DNA of 62,200 nt. It comes from JAIBJN01 sp963838795. Its GTDB lineage: Bacteria > Actinomycetota > Thermoleophilia > Gaiellales > Gaiellaceae. The notes below the pieces were generated by a model. It did no database searches, had not been told where the DNA came from, and worked only from the letters and a program-made list of their open reading frames with translations. The stretch is from contig CAWISL010000004.1 of the NCBI GenBank assembly GCA_963838795.1, positions 1 through 62,200 of the forward strand, written 5' to 3'. Shown here piece after piece: positions 36,385-44,545 of this stretch. Made by a program: the position numbers and the translations under genes. The number at the start of each line of letters is the position of its first letter. The stretch's first letter is position 1.

Positions 36385-37010
36385 CGCCTCTCCTTTCGAC
36401 GTAGCTGATCTCTGAGCCAGCGCGGCGCTGCGCGCCGCGCGCCCTGGACGGCGCGGCGAAGGGCAGCCGCGGCCTCCCCGCCGTGGACGCCCTCGCCATG
36501 GCCCACGAGGACGTGTGCGGGTGCCAGGCACCTGGCCATGTCCCTGAGTCCTCGCGGCTGGTAGAGGCGCAGGAAGGGATGGACGCCGAGCGGCTCGTCC
36601 CCTGCCCGGAAGTACGGAACCGTCCCGAGCGCCTCGGTGCAGACGAGCACGCGCTCGTCGTCCCACCAGAGCGCGACCTCGCGCCAGCCGGGCACGCTCA
36701 GGATCTTCCTCACCTCGAACGGCGAGCCCGGGACGCCGCCGAATGGCAGCCTGTGATGCGGCACCTGCAGCCGCTCCGCGAGGTGGGCGCAGTCACGTGG
36801 ATGCCGGTCGACGAGCTGGATGACGCCGGCGGGCTCCCCGAGCTCCAGGAGACGCACCTCGAGCCCCGGCACCACCACCGGATCGACGAGCCAGAAGCGG
36901 CCGCCGGACGCCAGTGCGTGCGAGGCACGCTGGAGCAGCGCGGGCTCAAGGGCGATCCACCCGAAGCCGAAATCGTTCTGGTCGCAGATCGCAAGCTTCC
37001 CATCGTCCAT
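36381..37010 (-). CDS. Metallo-beta-lactamase-fold-like protein, degenerate metal site
   Basis: 209 residues. Layout resembles MBL proteins: GRFWLVDPVVVPGLEVRL, PAGVIQLVDRHPRDCAHLAE (the place where HxHxDH would be; only scattered His/Asp remain), VRKILSVPGWREVALWWDDE, RVLVCTEALGTVPYF, LAPAHVLVGHGEGVHGGEA. The call rests on this strand order and is tentative. Stop overlaps the redoxin start. Confidence 0.5.
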   Translation of the reverse strand: MDDGKLAICDQNDFGFGWIALEPALLQRASHALASGGRFWLVDPVVVPGLEVRLLELGEPAGVIQLVDRHPRDCAHLAERLQVPHHRLPFGGVPGSPFEVRKILSVPGWREVALWWDDERVLVCTEALGTVPYFRAGDEPLGVHPFLRLYQPRGLRDMARCLAPAHVLVGHGEGVHGGEAAAALRRAVQGARRAAPRWLRDQLRRKERR

Positions 37011-37071
37011 GTTCGCTGGTAGGTTGCCTCTCCAGCGCGGGACATGGGGGCAACGACCTATGGGAGGTCAC

Positions 37072-38478
37072 ATGAGAGCTGTTCGAGTGGTGATTCTCGC
37101 GCTCGTCGCGGCGCTCGCCGTCGGAGGAGTGTCCTCCGCAGCCGCCGACGAGACGCTGCGGCCCCACCATTTGAAGAAGAAGGGGATGCACTGGGACGCC
37201 GAGGCGAGGCCGGGGAAGCCGGGCATCGGAACGCCATCGGGCAAGCAGGTGCGCATCAAGGTCCTCGGCCACGACGACCCCGGCGGGCCGAGCGGCGACG
37301 TCTTCCTGCACAGGGGCTTTGCCTACCTGGGCAGCTGGGGGCTCTTCACCGACGACGGCGAGTTCTGCAGGGCGCTCGGCGTCCGCGCCTACGACCTGTC
37401 GGACCCGAGGAACCCGCAGCAGGTTTCGACCTTCGCGGACGGCGCGTCCGACGCGAGGCTCGCCAAGTCGTGGACCGAGAAGGTGCAGGTGCGGAAGGTT
37501 CGTACCTCGTCGTTCCAGGGCGACCTGGCCGTGGTCAGCTTCCAGGACTGCGCGCCCGGAGGCTTTACCGGCATCGGCCTCTACGACGTCAGCGATCCGA
37601 GCGACCCACAGCTGCTCTCCCTACGTCAAAGCGGTACCTTCGGCGTCCACGAGCTCTGGCTCGAGGCGCGTGGTCCCAAGGCGTACGTCTACGAGGCGGC
37701 CATCTTCACCGAGGTCGACGCGTTCTTTGCCGGCGCGAATCCGGACGAGGTGAACCCCGAGTTCCGGATCGTCGACGTTTCGGACCCGTCGAACCCTGTT
37801 CAGGTCGGGGACTGGAGCGCCTGGCGTGACCAGGGCGCCACGCCCGACTCGGGTCAGGGGACCTTCCCGTTCAACACCGTGCACTCGGTCTACGTCGAAA
37901 AGAAGGTCGCCTTCGTCTCGTACTGGGACTACGGGACAGTCATGCTCGACGTCCGCGATCCGTCCAGCCCGACGTTCCTGGGCCGCACCGAGTTCAGCGA
38001 AGGGCAAGAAGGCAACGCCCACTCGGCGTGGACGGCGAGAAGCGGGAAGATCCTCGTCCAGACGGACGAGGACTTCGACCCGTCCGTGAACCCCGACGCC
38101 GAGACCGGCTGGGGCTACGGCCACATCTACGACATCTCGGACAAGGCGAACCCGGTGGAGCTGGCGACGCTCAAGCTCCCGAGCACGGCCCAGTTCCCGC
38201 CGCCGGGCCCCGGTGACTTCACCATCCACGACCCGAAGGTCAGGGGCAACAAGCTCTACACCTCCTGGTACACGGAAGGCGTCGTCATCTGGAACATCGC
38301 CGACCCGTCGAACCCGAAGATGATCGGGCAGTTCATCCCGCCCGAAAAGGCGGAGGACCCGCTCGGCGTCTTCTATCCCGGCGAGGAGTTCGTCGAGATC
38401 TGGGGCGTCTACATCGGCCCGGGCTTCGTCGTCGCCTCCGACATGAACACCGGACTCTGGGTGTTCAAGGTGCGCTGA
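37072..38478 (+). CDS. Secreted LVIVD-repeat beta-propeller protein
   Basis: ATG 37072 with GGGAGG 6 nt upstream. Signal peptide (VVILALVAALAVGGVSSAAA). Six DVSDPSNP-type repeats: YDLSDPRNPQQVS, YDVSDPSDPQLLS, VDVSDPSNPVQVG, LDVRDPSSPTFLG, YDISDKANPVELA and WNIADPSNPKMIG, which build a propeller. 468 residues, intact. The biochemical role of the family is largely unknown; a binding or scaffolding role on the cell surface is likely. A 13-bp terminator hairpin follows. Confidence 0.8.
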   Translation: MRAVRVVILALVAALAVGGVSSAAADETLRPHHLKKKGMHWDAEARPGKPGIGTPSGKQVRIKVLGHDDPGGPSGDVFLHRGFAYLGSWGLFTDDGEFCRALGVRAYDLSDPRNPQQVSTFADGASDARLAKSWTEKVQVRKVRTSSFQGDLAVVSFQDCAPGGFTGIGLYDVSDPSDPQLLSLRQSGTFGVHELWLEARGPKAYVYEAAIFTEVDAFFAGANPDEVNPEFRIVDVSDPSNPVQVGDWSAWRDQGATPDSGQGTFPFNTVHSVYVEKKVAFVSYWDYGTVMLDVRDPSSPTFLGRTEFSEGQEGNAHSAWTARSGKILVQTDEDFDPSVNPDAETGWGYGHIYDISDKANPVELATLKLPSTAQFPPPGPGDFTIHDPKVRGNKLYTSWYTEGVVIWNIADPSNPKMIGQFIPPEKAEDPLGVFYPGEEFVEIWGVYIGPGFVVASDMNTGLWVFKVR

Positions 38479-38504
38479 GCCGCAGCTGAGAGCACGCGTT
38501 CGGC

Positions 38505-38535
38505 CGAGGGCCGGGTCACGTCGACCCGGCCCTCG
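38505..38535 (+). terminator. Terminator hairpin after the LVIVD gene
   Basis: CGAGGGCCGGGTC (38505-38517) pairs perfectly with 38523-38535; loop of 5. No T run. Confidence 0.6.
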
Positions 38536-38538
38536 CCC

Positions 38539-38582
38539 TTGCGGCGAGGCCTATGCCTAAACTATGATTTAGACGTGTCTAA
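38539..38582 (+). promoter_or_regulatory. Promoter and palindromic operator TTAGACGTGTCTAA
   Basis: TTGCGG (38539-38544), 18-nt spacer, TATGAT (38563-38568), and GTG start at 38575, so the transcript should begin at or near the start codon. A perfect 14-base palindrome TTAGACGTGTCTAA (38569-38582) covers the predicted transcription start and the start codon. Its form (TTAG...CTAA) recalls DtxR/MntR-family metal-repressor boxes, and the operon encodes a copper oxidase and a metal transporter. Confidence 0.6.
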
Positions 38583-39576
38583 CTCTCGTGGCCTCAGCCG
38601 CCGCCAGCTGATCGCCGGTGTCGCCCCGGTCGTCGCGGCCGCTCCGTTCGCCGGCATGGCGCTCGCCGGGCGCAACGGCCAGCTCGAGGCTACGCACCTG
38701 GGCTCGGAGCACGCGGCCATGGGCCACGCGGCGATGATCGGCGAGGAGGTGCCCGCCCCCGGCGGGCCGAACGACCTCGACGCGCTCACCTATCCGCCCG
38801 CCGCCCTCCCCTACCAGCCCGGGCGCGTGCGCGAGTACACGCTCGTCGCGCAGGACCGGGAGATCGAGGTCGCCAAGGGCGTCGTCTACCCGGCGTGGAC
38901 GTACAACGGCACCGCCCCCGGCCCCGTCGTCCGCGCGACCGAGGACGACCTCCTCCGCGTCGACTTCCGCAACGGAGGCGAACACCCGCACACGATCCAC
39001 TTCCACGGGATCCACCCCGCAAACATGGACGGTGTCTTCGAGGTCGTTCCGCCGGGTGGAAGCTTCACGTACGAGTTCCCCGCGCGGCCGTACGGGATGC
39101 ACCTGTACCACTGCCACGCGACGCCGCTCAAGAAGCACATCCACAAGGGCCTCTACGGCGCCTTCATCGTCGACCCGCCCGAGCCGCGCCCGCCCGCCCA
39201 GGAGCTGGTGATGGTCATGAACGGATTCGACACCGACGGGGACGGCGAGAACAACTTCTACGCCGTGAACGGCCCGGCCTTCTACTACGCCCGCTACCCG
39301 ATCAAGGTGACGCGCTCGCAGACCGTGCGCATCTACATCGCCAACCTGACCGAGTTCGACCTGATCAACTCGTTCCACCTCCACGGCGACTTCTTCCGCT
39401 ACTACCCGACGGGCACGAGCGACCGCTTCGAGTACACGGACACGATCATGCTCTGCCAGGGCGAGCGCGGGATCATCGAGATCGACTTCGCCAACACCGG
39501 CCGCTTCATGTTCCACGCGCACCAGTCGGAGTTCGCCGAGCTCGGGTGGATGGGCTTCTTCGAGGTGGAGGAATAA
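38575..39576 (+). CDS. Two-domain multicopper oxidase
   Basis: GTG 38575 (VSNSRGLSRRQLIAGVAPVV) gives a Tat signal (SRRQLI). Domain 1 (about 75-200): NGTAPGPVVRATEDDLLRV, HPHTIHFHGIHPANMDG, GMHLYHCHATPLKKHIHKGL (His-Cys-His type 1 copper site). Domain 2 (about 205-333): DLINSFHLHGDFFRYYP and GRFMFHAHQSEFAELGWMGF. The histidine pairs are the type 2/3 ligands, formed between subunits in trimeric two-domain enzymes. About 333 residues, intact. Likely an exported ferroxidase, manganese or copper oxidase, linked to the ZIP transporter gene directly downstream. Confidence 0.82.
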   Translation: MSNSRGLSRRQLIAGVAPVVAAAPFAGMALAGRNGQLEATHLGSEHAAMGHAAMIGEEVPAPGGPNDLDALTYPPAALPYQPGRVREYTLVAQDREIEVAKGVVYPAWTYNGTAPGPVVRATEDDLLRVDFRNGGEHPHTIHFHGIHPANMDGVFEVVPPGGSFTYEFPARPYGMHLYHCHATPLKKHIHKGLYGAFIVDPPEPRPPAQELVMVMNGFDTDGDGENNFYAVNGPAFYYARYPIKVTRSQTVRIYIANLTEFDLINSFHLHGDFFRYYPTGTSDRFEYTDTIMLCQGERGIIEIDFANTGRFMFHAHQSEFAELGWMGFFEVEE

Positions 39577-40791
39577 GTGGAAGCCCGCTCGGTGGCCGAG
39601 GAGAGCCCACGTCGCGAGCCCGTGCGCTGGCGCCTGTGGGCGCTCGTTCCGATCGTGCTCCTTGTCGCCGTCGTCTCGCTGTTCTCCGCCCGGGGCGGGT
39701 CGCTGCTCGAGCTGGTGGGCGAGAACCCGCCCCCCGCCGACGAGTTCGACGTCCGCCGCGTGGAGTTCTCGCCCGGGGAGATCAGCATCCGCGTGACGAA
39801 CCCGCAGCGGGACGATCTCACCATCGCCACCGTGACGGTCGACGACGCCATCGTCCCCTTCACCGTCGACGGGCCGACGACGCTCAGCCGCCTGCGGTCG
39901 GCGACGATCGTCGTGCCCTACGCCTGGGTCGAGGAGGAGCCGATCGCCGTCGGCATCACCAGCTCGACCGGTATCCAGACCACGGAGGAGATCGCCGCTG
40001 CGATCGAGACGCCGCAGCCGAGCGCCGGCGGCTTCCTCGGCTACGCGATCATCGGCGCCCTGGTCGGCATCGTCCCCGTCGCGCTCGGCATGCTCTGGCT
40101 GCCCTCGCTCCGACGCGCCCGCCCCGAGTGGCTCGCCGCCTTCATGGCGTTGACGGGAGGGCTCCTCACATTCCTCGCCGTGGAAGCGCTCTCCGAGGCT
40201 CTGGAGCTGCAGGCCGTGCTGCCCGGCGCCCTCGGAGGCACCGGGCTCGTCGTCCTCGGCGTGGCCGCCAGCTACCTCGCCCTCGCCTTCCTCTCGCAAC
40301 GGCTCGGCCGCAAGGGGGTCGCCCAGGGCGGCGCGCTCGGCGGGCTCGCCCTGGCGCTGCTCGTGGCGATCGGCATCGGCGTCCACAACCTCGGCGAAGG
40401 GCTCGCTGTCGGGACGTCCTTCGCACTGGGCGAGCTCACCCTGGGCACCTTCCTCATCGTCGGGTTCATGCTCCACAACGTCACCGAGGGGCTCGGGATC
40501 GCCGCGCCGGCCGCCGAGGGCGAGCGGGCGGGCTTCGGCCGCCTCGCTGCGCTCGTCCTCATCGCCGGCGCGCCGACGATCCTGGGCGCCTGGATCGGCG
40601 GGTACGTGACGAGCGACGTCCTGGCCGTCCTCTTCTTCGCGGTCGCCGCCGGGGCCGCCCTGCAGGTCGTCGTCGAGGTGGTGCGCTTCGTGGCGCGGCG
40701 CGCTCCGGGGGGCCTTACCTCCGGCTATGCGGTAGGCGGCTTCCTGGCCGGGCTCGCCCTTATGTACGCCACCGGGCTCCTCGTCGGGTAA
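39577..40791 (+). CDS. ZIP-family divalent metal transporter with N-terminal extracytoplasmic domain
   Basis: GTG 39577 immediately after the oxidase stop. N-terminal helix (WALVPIVLLVAVVSLFSA), then about 110 residues of beta-rich domain (FDVRRVEFSPGEISIRVTNP), then the ZIP core from about residue 150. Metal-site helices: GIGVHNLGEGLAVGTSFALG and FMLHNVTEGLGIAAPAAEGE (HNxxEG twice). 404 residues. Likely moves Fe2+, Mn2+ or Zn2+; coexpression with an oxidase suggests uptake coupled to metal oxidation state, or efflux. Confidence 0.85.
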   Translation: MEARSVAEESPRREPVRWRLWALVPIVLLVAVVSLFSARGGSLLELVGENPPPADEFDVRRVEFSPGEISIRVTNPQRDDLTIATVTVDDAIVPFTVDGPTTLSRLRSATIVVPYAWVEEEPIAVGITSSTGIQTTEEIAAAIETPQPSAGGFLGYAIIGALVGIVPVALGMLWLPSLRRARPEWLAAFMALTGGLLTFLAVEALSEALELQAVLPGALGGTGLVVLGVAASYLALAFLSQRLGRKGVAQGGALGGLALALLVAIGIGVHNLGEGLAVGTSFALGELTLGTFLIVGFMLHNVTEGLGIAAPAAEGERAGFGRLAALVLIAGAPTILGAWIGGYVTSDVLAVLFFAVAAGAALQVVVEVVRFVARRAPGGLTSGYAVGGFLAGLALMYATGLLVG

Positions 40792-40813
40792 GAAGGACGT
40801 ATGAGCAGCCGCG

Positions 40814-40831
40814 ATCACCCGGGAGGGTGAT
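40814..40831 (+). terminator. Hairpin after the ZIP gene
   Basis: ATCACCC-GGGA-GGGTGAT, 7-bp stem, 22 nt after the stop. No T run. Confidence 0.45.
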
Positions 40832-40962
40832 AACCGGCTCACGGGTTCGGACGATACTCAGAGCTAGACGGGGCCGATCCCGCCCCCTCTGCGGCTCATG
40901 ACGTGGAAGCGTTTCAACCCCCTGGCGACCGGCGCGGCACCCCGCGGCCTGATGGAGAGCCC

Positions 40963-42366
40963 ATGAGCACTCCACTGCGTGAGCGTCCCGACGCGCCGCT
41001 GGGCACGCTGATCTTCAGGGCCGGCCTCCTGCCCGCCGAGACGATCGAGAGCGCGCTCGAGGAGGGCGTCAAGACCGGTAAGCGTCTTGGCGAGATCCTC
41101 ACCGAGCGCGGCCTGATCTCCGAGGTCGACCTGGCTCGGCTCCTCGCCGGGCAGAAGGGCCTCGAGTTCGTGACCCTCCGGGAACAGATCGTCGATCCGT
41201 CCGCGGCGGCCCTCTTCACGGAGGAGCAAGCGCGTCTCTTCAGGGCCCTGCCCTATTCCTTCGACGGAGAGCTCCCCGTCGTCGCCATCGCCGACCCGAC
41301 CGACGACGTCCTCATCCGCAACATCCGCGAGGCCCTCGGCCGCGAGGATGCACGCTTCGTCGTGACGGCCCGCGGCGAGCTCGCCGACATCGCCACCGAC
41401 GTCTACTCGCGGGCCCTCCCCGTCGGGCCCGAGCCTGCCGACCAGCCTGGCCCCTCGCCCGAGGCAGCCCATGTGAACGGGCACGCGCCGGCGGAGGCCG
41501 ACCTCGTCTTCGAGCCGACCGCCGAGCCCGAAGCCGCGCCGGCCGCGCCCGAGCCGGAGCCGGTTGCGACCGAGCCGGAGCCGGTTGCGACCGAGCCGAT
41601 GTCCGACGAGCTCGAGCCTGCCGCCTTGCAGGCGCCGGTCGAGGAGCCTGCCGAGGCCGTGGCCCCGGAGACGCCGGTGGCCCCGGAGCCCGCACCGCCC
41701 GCCGCCTTCGAGCCTCCTTCGGCACCCGAGTATCACCCCGAGCCGGAGCCGGAGCCGGAGCCGGAGCCCGTCGCCGAGCCCGTCTCGGAGCCTCCCGCAG
41801 CCAGCGAGCCCACGCCTCCGGAGGCGGTCGTCCTCCCGGAGCCGGCCTCGCCGCCCGAGCCTCCACCGCTTCCCGAGCCCCCCGCTGCGCCGGAGCCCCC
41901 TGCCGCGCCGGAGCCCTTGCGGGTCGCCGAGGCTCCCGCCCAGCCGGACCCCGTCGCCTTCAAGGCGCCCGCCCCGGCATCCCCCGAGCCGATCGCAGCC
42001 GACCCAGTGCCGTTCCCCCAGCCCACCCCTGCGCCCCCGCCCGCGCCCTATCCGCCGGCGGCCGCAAAGCCCGACCCCGAGCCGGAGGCGGCGTCCGAGG
42101 TCGAGCACTCCGCAGTCTCGGAGCCTCCCGCCTCGGCGCCCTCCATCGACACGCCCTGGCGAATGACGATCCGGCTCACGAACGGCGAGCGCGTCGACGC
42201 AGGCGAGTTCGCCGACGAGGCCGCGGCCAAGCAGGAGGCGAAGGCGATCATGATGCAGATCGCCGCCGCCGACCAGGACGACTGGCCCTTCGTGAGCGGC
42301 CGCTTTCTGAAGCCGGACACCATCGTCTCCGTGGACATCGCGGAGGACGACGGCGACGAGAGCTAG
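40963..42366 (+). CDS. MshEN (GspE/PilB N-terminal) domain protein with long Pro/Glu linker
   Basis: ATG 40963 (GGAGAG upstream); an in-frame ATG at 40903 is possible. Residues about 10-140 are an MshEN pair: LGTLIFRAGLLPAETIESAL, KTGKRLGEILTERGLISEVD and LARLLAGQKGLEFVTLRE, the RLGxxL...ARLLAxQ pattern that binds c-di-GMP in some relatives. Residues about 150-385 are a low-complexity Pro-Ala-Glu linker. The last 80 (WRMTIRLTNGERVDAGEFAD ... FLKPDTIVSVDIAEDDGD) form a small unassigned domain. No ATPase domain follows. Probably a c-di-GMP-responsive adaptor. Confidence 0.7.
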   Translation: MSTPLRERPDAPLGTLIFRAGLLPAETIESALEEGVKTGKRLGEILTERGLISEVDLARLLAGQKGLEFVTLREQIVDPSAAALFTEEQARLFRALPYSFDGELPVVAIADPTDDVLIRNIREALGREDARFVVTARGELADIATDVYSRALPVGPEPADQPGPSPEAAHVNGHAPAEADLVFEPTAEPEAAPAAPEPEPVATEPEPVATEPMSDELEPAALQAPVEEPAEAVAPETPVAPEPAPPAAFEPPSAPEYHPEPEPEPEPEPVAEPVSEPPAASEPTPPEAVVLPEPASPPEPPPLPEPPAAPEPPAAPEPLRVAEAPAQPDPVAFKAPAPASPEPIAADPVPFPQPTPAPPPAPYPPAAAKPDPEPEAASEVEHSAVSEPPASAPSIDTPWRMTIRLTNGERVDAGEFADEAAAKQEAKAIMMQIAAADQDDWPFVSGRFLKPDTIVSVDIAEDDGDES

Positions 42367-42381
42367 CCCGTTTCGATCAAC

Positions 42382-43035
42382 TCACGGTAGGAGCGGCGAG
42401 GCCAGGCCTGCGGCCAGCCCCCGACGGTCGGCGAGCGCCTCGAGCACGACGACCGTGTCGGCGACCGGGACGTCCTCGAGATAGGCATCGCGCTCCTCGA
42501 AGGAGGCGAGCACGCGGCGGACGCCGTCCTGATAGACATCCGCGTCGCCGTACGCGAGGCCGGCGAGGGCGTCCGCCACGGGGCGCGGGAAAGCGTCTGC
42601 CGACTCCGCGCGCAACCCCTCCGCGAGCGCGACTGCGTCCTCGTCGCGCCCGAGAACCAGAAGCGCGAGGACGGCTGCGTACCGGCCGATGGGCGATTCG
42701 GCCGCTGCCGGTTCCTGCTCGAGCGCCCAGCCGGCGTCGGCCGCGGCCCCGTCCCAGTCCCCGGCCAGCACCCGCGCCTTCACGGCGCCGATGAGCCTGC
42801 CCCAGCTCCCTGCAGGGGCGCCCGCGTAGCTCTCGCGAAAGCGCTCGCCGGAGCGGGCGAACCACCCCGCAGCCTCCGCCCTTCGGCCCTGCATCAGGCG
42901 GGCAAGGCCGGCGCCGCTGGCCGCCATCGCCACGCGGACGAGCTGCTTCTGCCGCGGGTCGGGATCGGAAGGGAGCCGCGCGAGGCCGTCGGCATAGCGT
43001 CCCTCCTCGCGCTCTGCATGCTCCTCCCAGTCCAC
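42382..43035 (-). CDS. Hypothetical helical (TPR-like) protein
   Basis: GTG 43035 (start inferred). 217 residues, Ala/Arg-rich, all-helical: AASGAGLARLMQGRRAEAAG, KARVLAGDWDGAAADAGWAL, AVLALLVLGRDEDAVALAEG, LEALADRRGLAAGLA. Repeating 30-40-residue helix pairs suggest TPR-like packing. No known family named. Divergent from the HTH-TPR regulator at 43160. Confidence 0.55.
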   Translation of the reverse strand: MDWEEHAEREEGRYADGLARLPSDPDPRQKQLVRVAMAASGAGLARLMQGRRAEAAGWFARSGERFRESYAGAPAGSWGRLIGAVKARVLAGDWDGAAADAGWALEQEPAAAESPIGRYAAVLALLVLGRDEDAVALAEGLRAESADAFPRPVADALAGLAYGDADVYQDGVRRVLASFEERDAYLEDVPVADTVVVLEALADRRGLAAGLASPLLP

Positions 43036-43159
43036 GCGGCCGAGCCTACTCGTTCACCGCGCCGAAGCGGAGGTGCCGAGCAGACTCCACGCCACCCCGA
43101 TACGATCGCTTCCGCCGGGCACATGACGGGGCATCGCCCCGACTCCAAAGCGCGAACCG

Positions 43160-44458
43160 ATGCCGCGACAGAAGTCGACGCATGTAGACGACCCCATGGC
43201 GGTCGGCAACCGCCTTCGCGCCGCGCGCGAGGCGGCGCGCCTGAGCCAGCGCCAGCTCGCCTTTCCCGGGTGCTCGCCCGCATACATCTCGCGGATCGAG
43301 TCCGGGGACCGCATCCCGTCGCTCCAGCTCCTGCGTGAGCTCGGTCGCCGCCTGGGCGTCTCGGAGGACTACCTGGCCTCCGGCTTCGATCCCGGGGAGC
43401 GAGAGCTTGCTGCGCTCGAGGCCGAGGTGGCTCTTCGCCTCGGCGAGCTCGATCTCGCCGAGGAGCTCTACACGGCGATGATCGAGGCCGCTCCCGACGA
43501 TGCGGGCCGATCCGTCGGGTACGCCGGGCTCGGCCAGGTCGCCTACCGTCGAGGCGACCCCCGGCTCGCGATCGAGCGCTTCGAGGGCGCGCGGGCGCTC
43601 GAGAGCAACGGACGCCAGCCTGATCTCGCCGACTCGCTCGGACGCGCGTACGCGATGGTCGGCGAGCTCGAGACCGCGATCGCGGTCTTCGAGCAAGCAC
43701 TGGCGCACGCCGAGGAGCAGGACGATCTGCTCGAGTGCGTCCGCTTCCGGCTGCTGCTGGGCGACACGCTCATCGAGAGCGGCAACGTCGGTCGGGCGGA
43801 GGAGATTCTCGCCGGCGCGCTCGCTCTCGCAGCGAGCTCGATCAACCCGGCCGTTCGCGTCAATCTCTACTGGACGCAGTCGCGGCTGCATGCGGAGCGA
43901 AGCGACTCCGAGACGGCGACCCGGTATGCGCGCCGGGCCCTGGAGGCCCTGCGCCTGACCGAGGACACGTACCGCACCGGCCGCGCACACCAGCTCCTGG
44001 CCCACGTCGAGCTCGATCGTGGCAGGGCGGAGGAGGCACTGGGCATCCTCGCCGAAGGCTGGCCGCTGCTCGAGGCGGCGGGAAGCCCGCTGGAACGCGC
44101 CCAGTACCGTCTGGAGGAGGCGCTGGCGCTGGCGAGGCTCGGCCGCAACGCGGAGGCAGCCGCGCTGGCCACGCAGATCTCCGGAATCGTCGCCGACGCC
44201 CAGCCGGAGGATGGGGCGCGAGGCTACTCGACGCTTGCCGACGTCTACGAGGAGATGGGAGACCGCGAGCGAGCGCTCGAGCTCTACGAGCTGGCCGCCG
44301 AGCGCCTTCGCCCGGGCGGCTCGAACTACTACCTCGCCAGGATCTACGCGCGGATGGCGGAGCTCTTGGAGGCCGAAGGCAAGTCGGACGCTGCCTACGA
44401 GACGATGAAGAAGGCGGTCGGATTGCAGCAAGATCTTGCCGCCAGGCCCACGCAGTAG
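43160..44458 (+). CDS. XRE-type HTH regulator with C-terminal TPR array (no. 1)
   Basis: N-terminal HTH (residues about 14-75: VGNRLRAAREAARLSQRQLA, YISRIESGDRIPSLQLLREL, RRLGVSEDYLASG), then eight or so TPR-like helix pairs (LDLAEELYTAMIEAAPDDAG, LETAIAVFEQALAHAEEQDD, GDRERALELYELAAERLRPG). 432 residues, intact. Architecture as in peptide-sensing RRNPP regulators (Rgg/PlcR/Rap type). Unlike its paralogue at 53865, no small secreted-peptide ORF with a ribosome-binding site follows it, so its ligand is open. Confidence 0.8.
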   Translation: MPRQKSTHVDDPMAVGNRLRAAREAARLSQRQLAFPGCSPAYISRIESGDRIPSLQLLRELGRRLGVSEDYLASGFDPGERELAALEAEVALRLGELDLAEELYTAMIEAAPDDAGRSVGYAGLGQVAYRRGDPRLAIERFEGARALESNGRQPDLADSLGRAYAMVGELETAIAVFEQALAHAEEQDDLLECVRFRLLLGDTLIESGNVGRAEEILAGALALAASSINPAVRVNLYWTQSRLHAERSDSETATRYARRALEALRLTEDTYRTGRAHQLLAHVELDRGRAEEALGILAEGWPLLEAAGSPLERAQYRLEEALALARLGRNAEAAALATQISGIVADAQPEDGARGYSTLADVYEEMGDRERALELYELAAERLRPGGSNYYLARIYARMAELLEAEGKSDAAYETMKKAVGLQQDLAARPTQ

Positions 44459-44545
44459 CCCTTCATTGGGTACTATTCGACGTGCTGGCGCGAGTTTCAC
44501 TCGCGCTCATCTCTGGGAAGCAGGCAGCGCAGCGGCGCTGCGTCC

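Noticed and set aside
38569..40842. 757-codon open frame on the minus strand opposite the multicopper oxidase and ZIP genes
   Set aside because: It is a GC-driven antisense shadow: the plus strand encodes two recognisable full-length proteins, and this frame is Arg/Glu/Gly/Asp-rich with no known domain.
40832..40962. Possible c-di-GMP (GEMM) riboswitch upstream of the MshEN gene
   Set aside because: I looked for the conserved GEMM tetraloop and receptor sequences and they are not there; only ordinary GC-rich hairpins are.
41560..42080. Tandem repeat or CRISPR-like periodicity
   Set aside because: It is the codon-level repetition of a Pro/Ala/Glu linker inside an intact protein, with no spacers.
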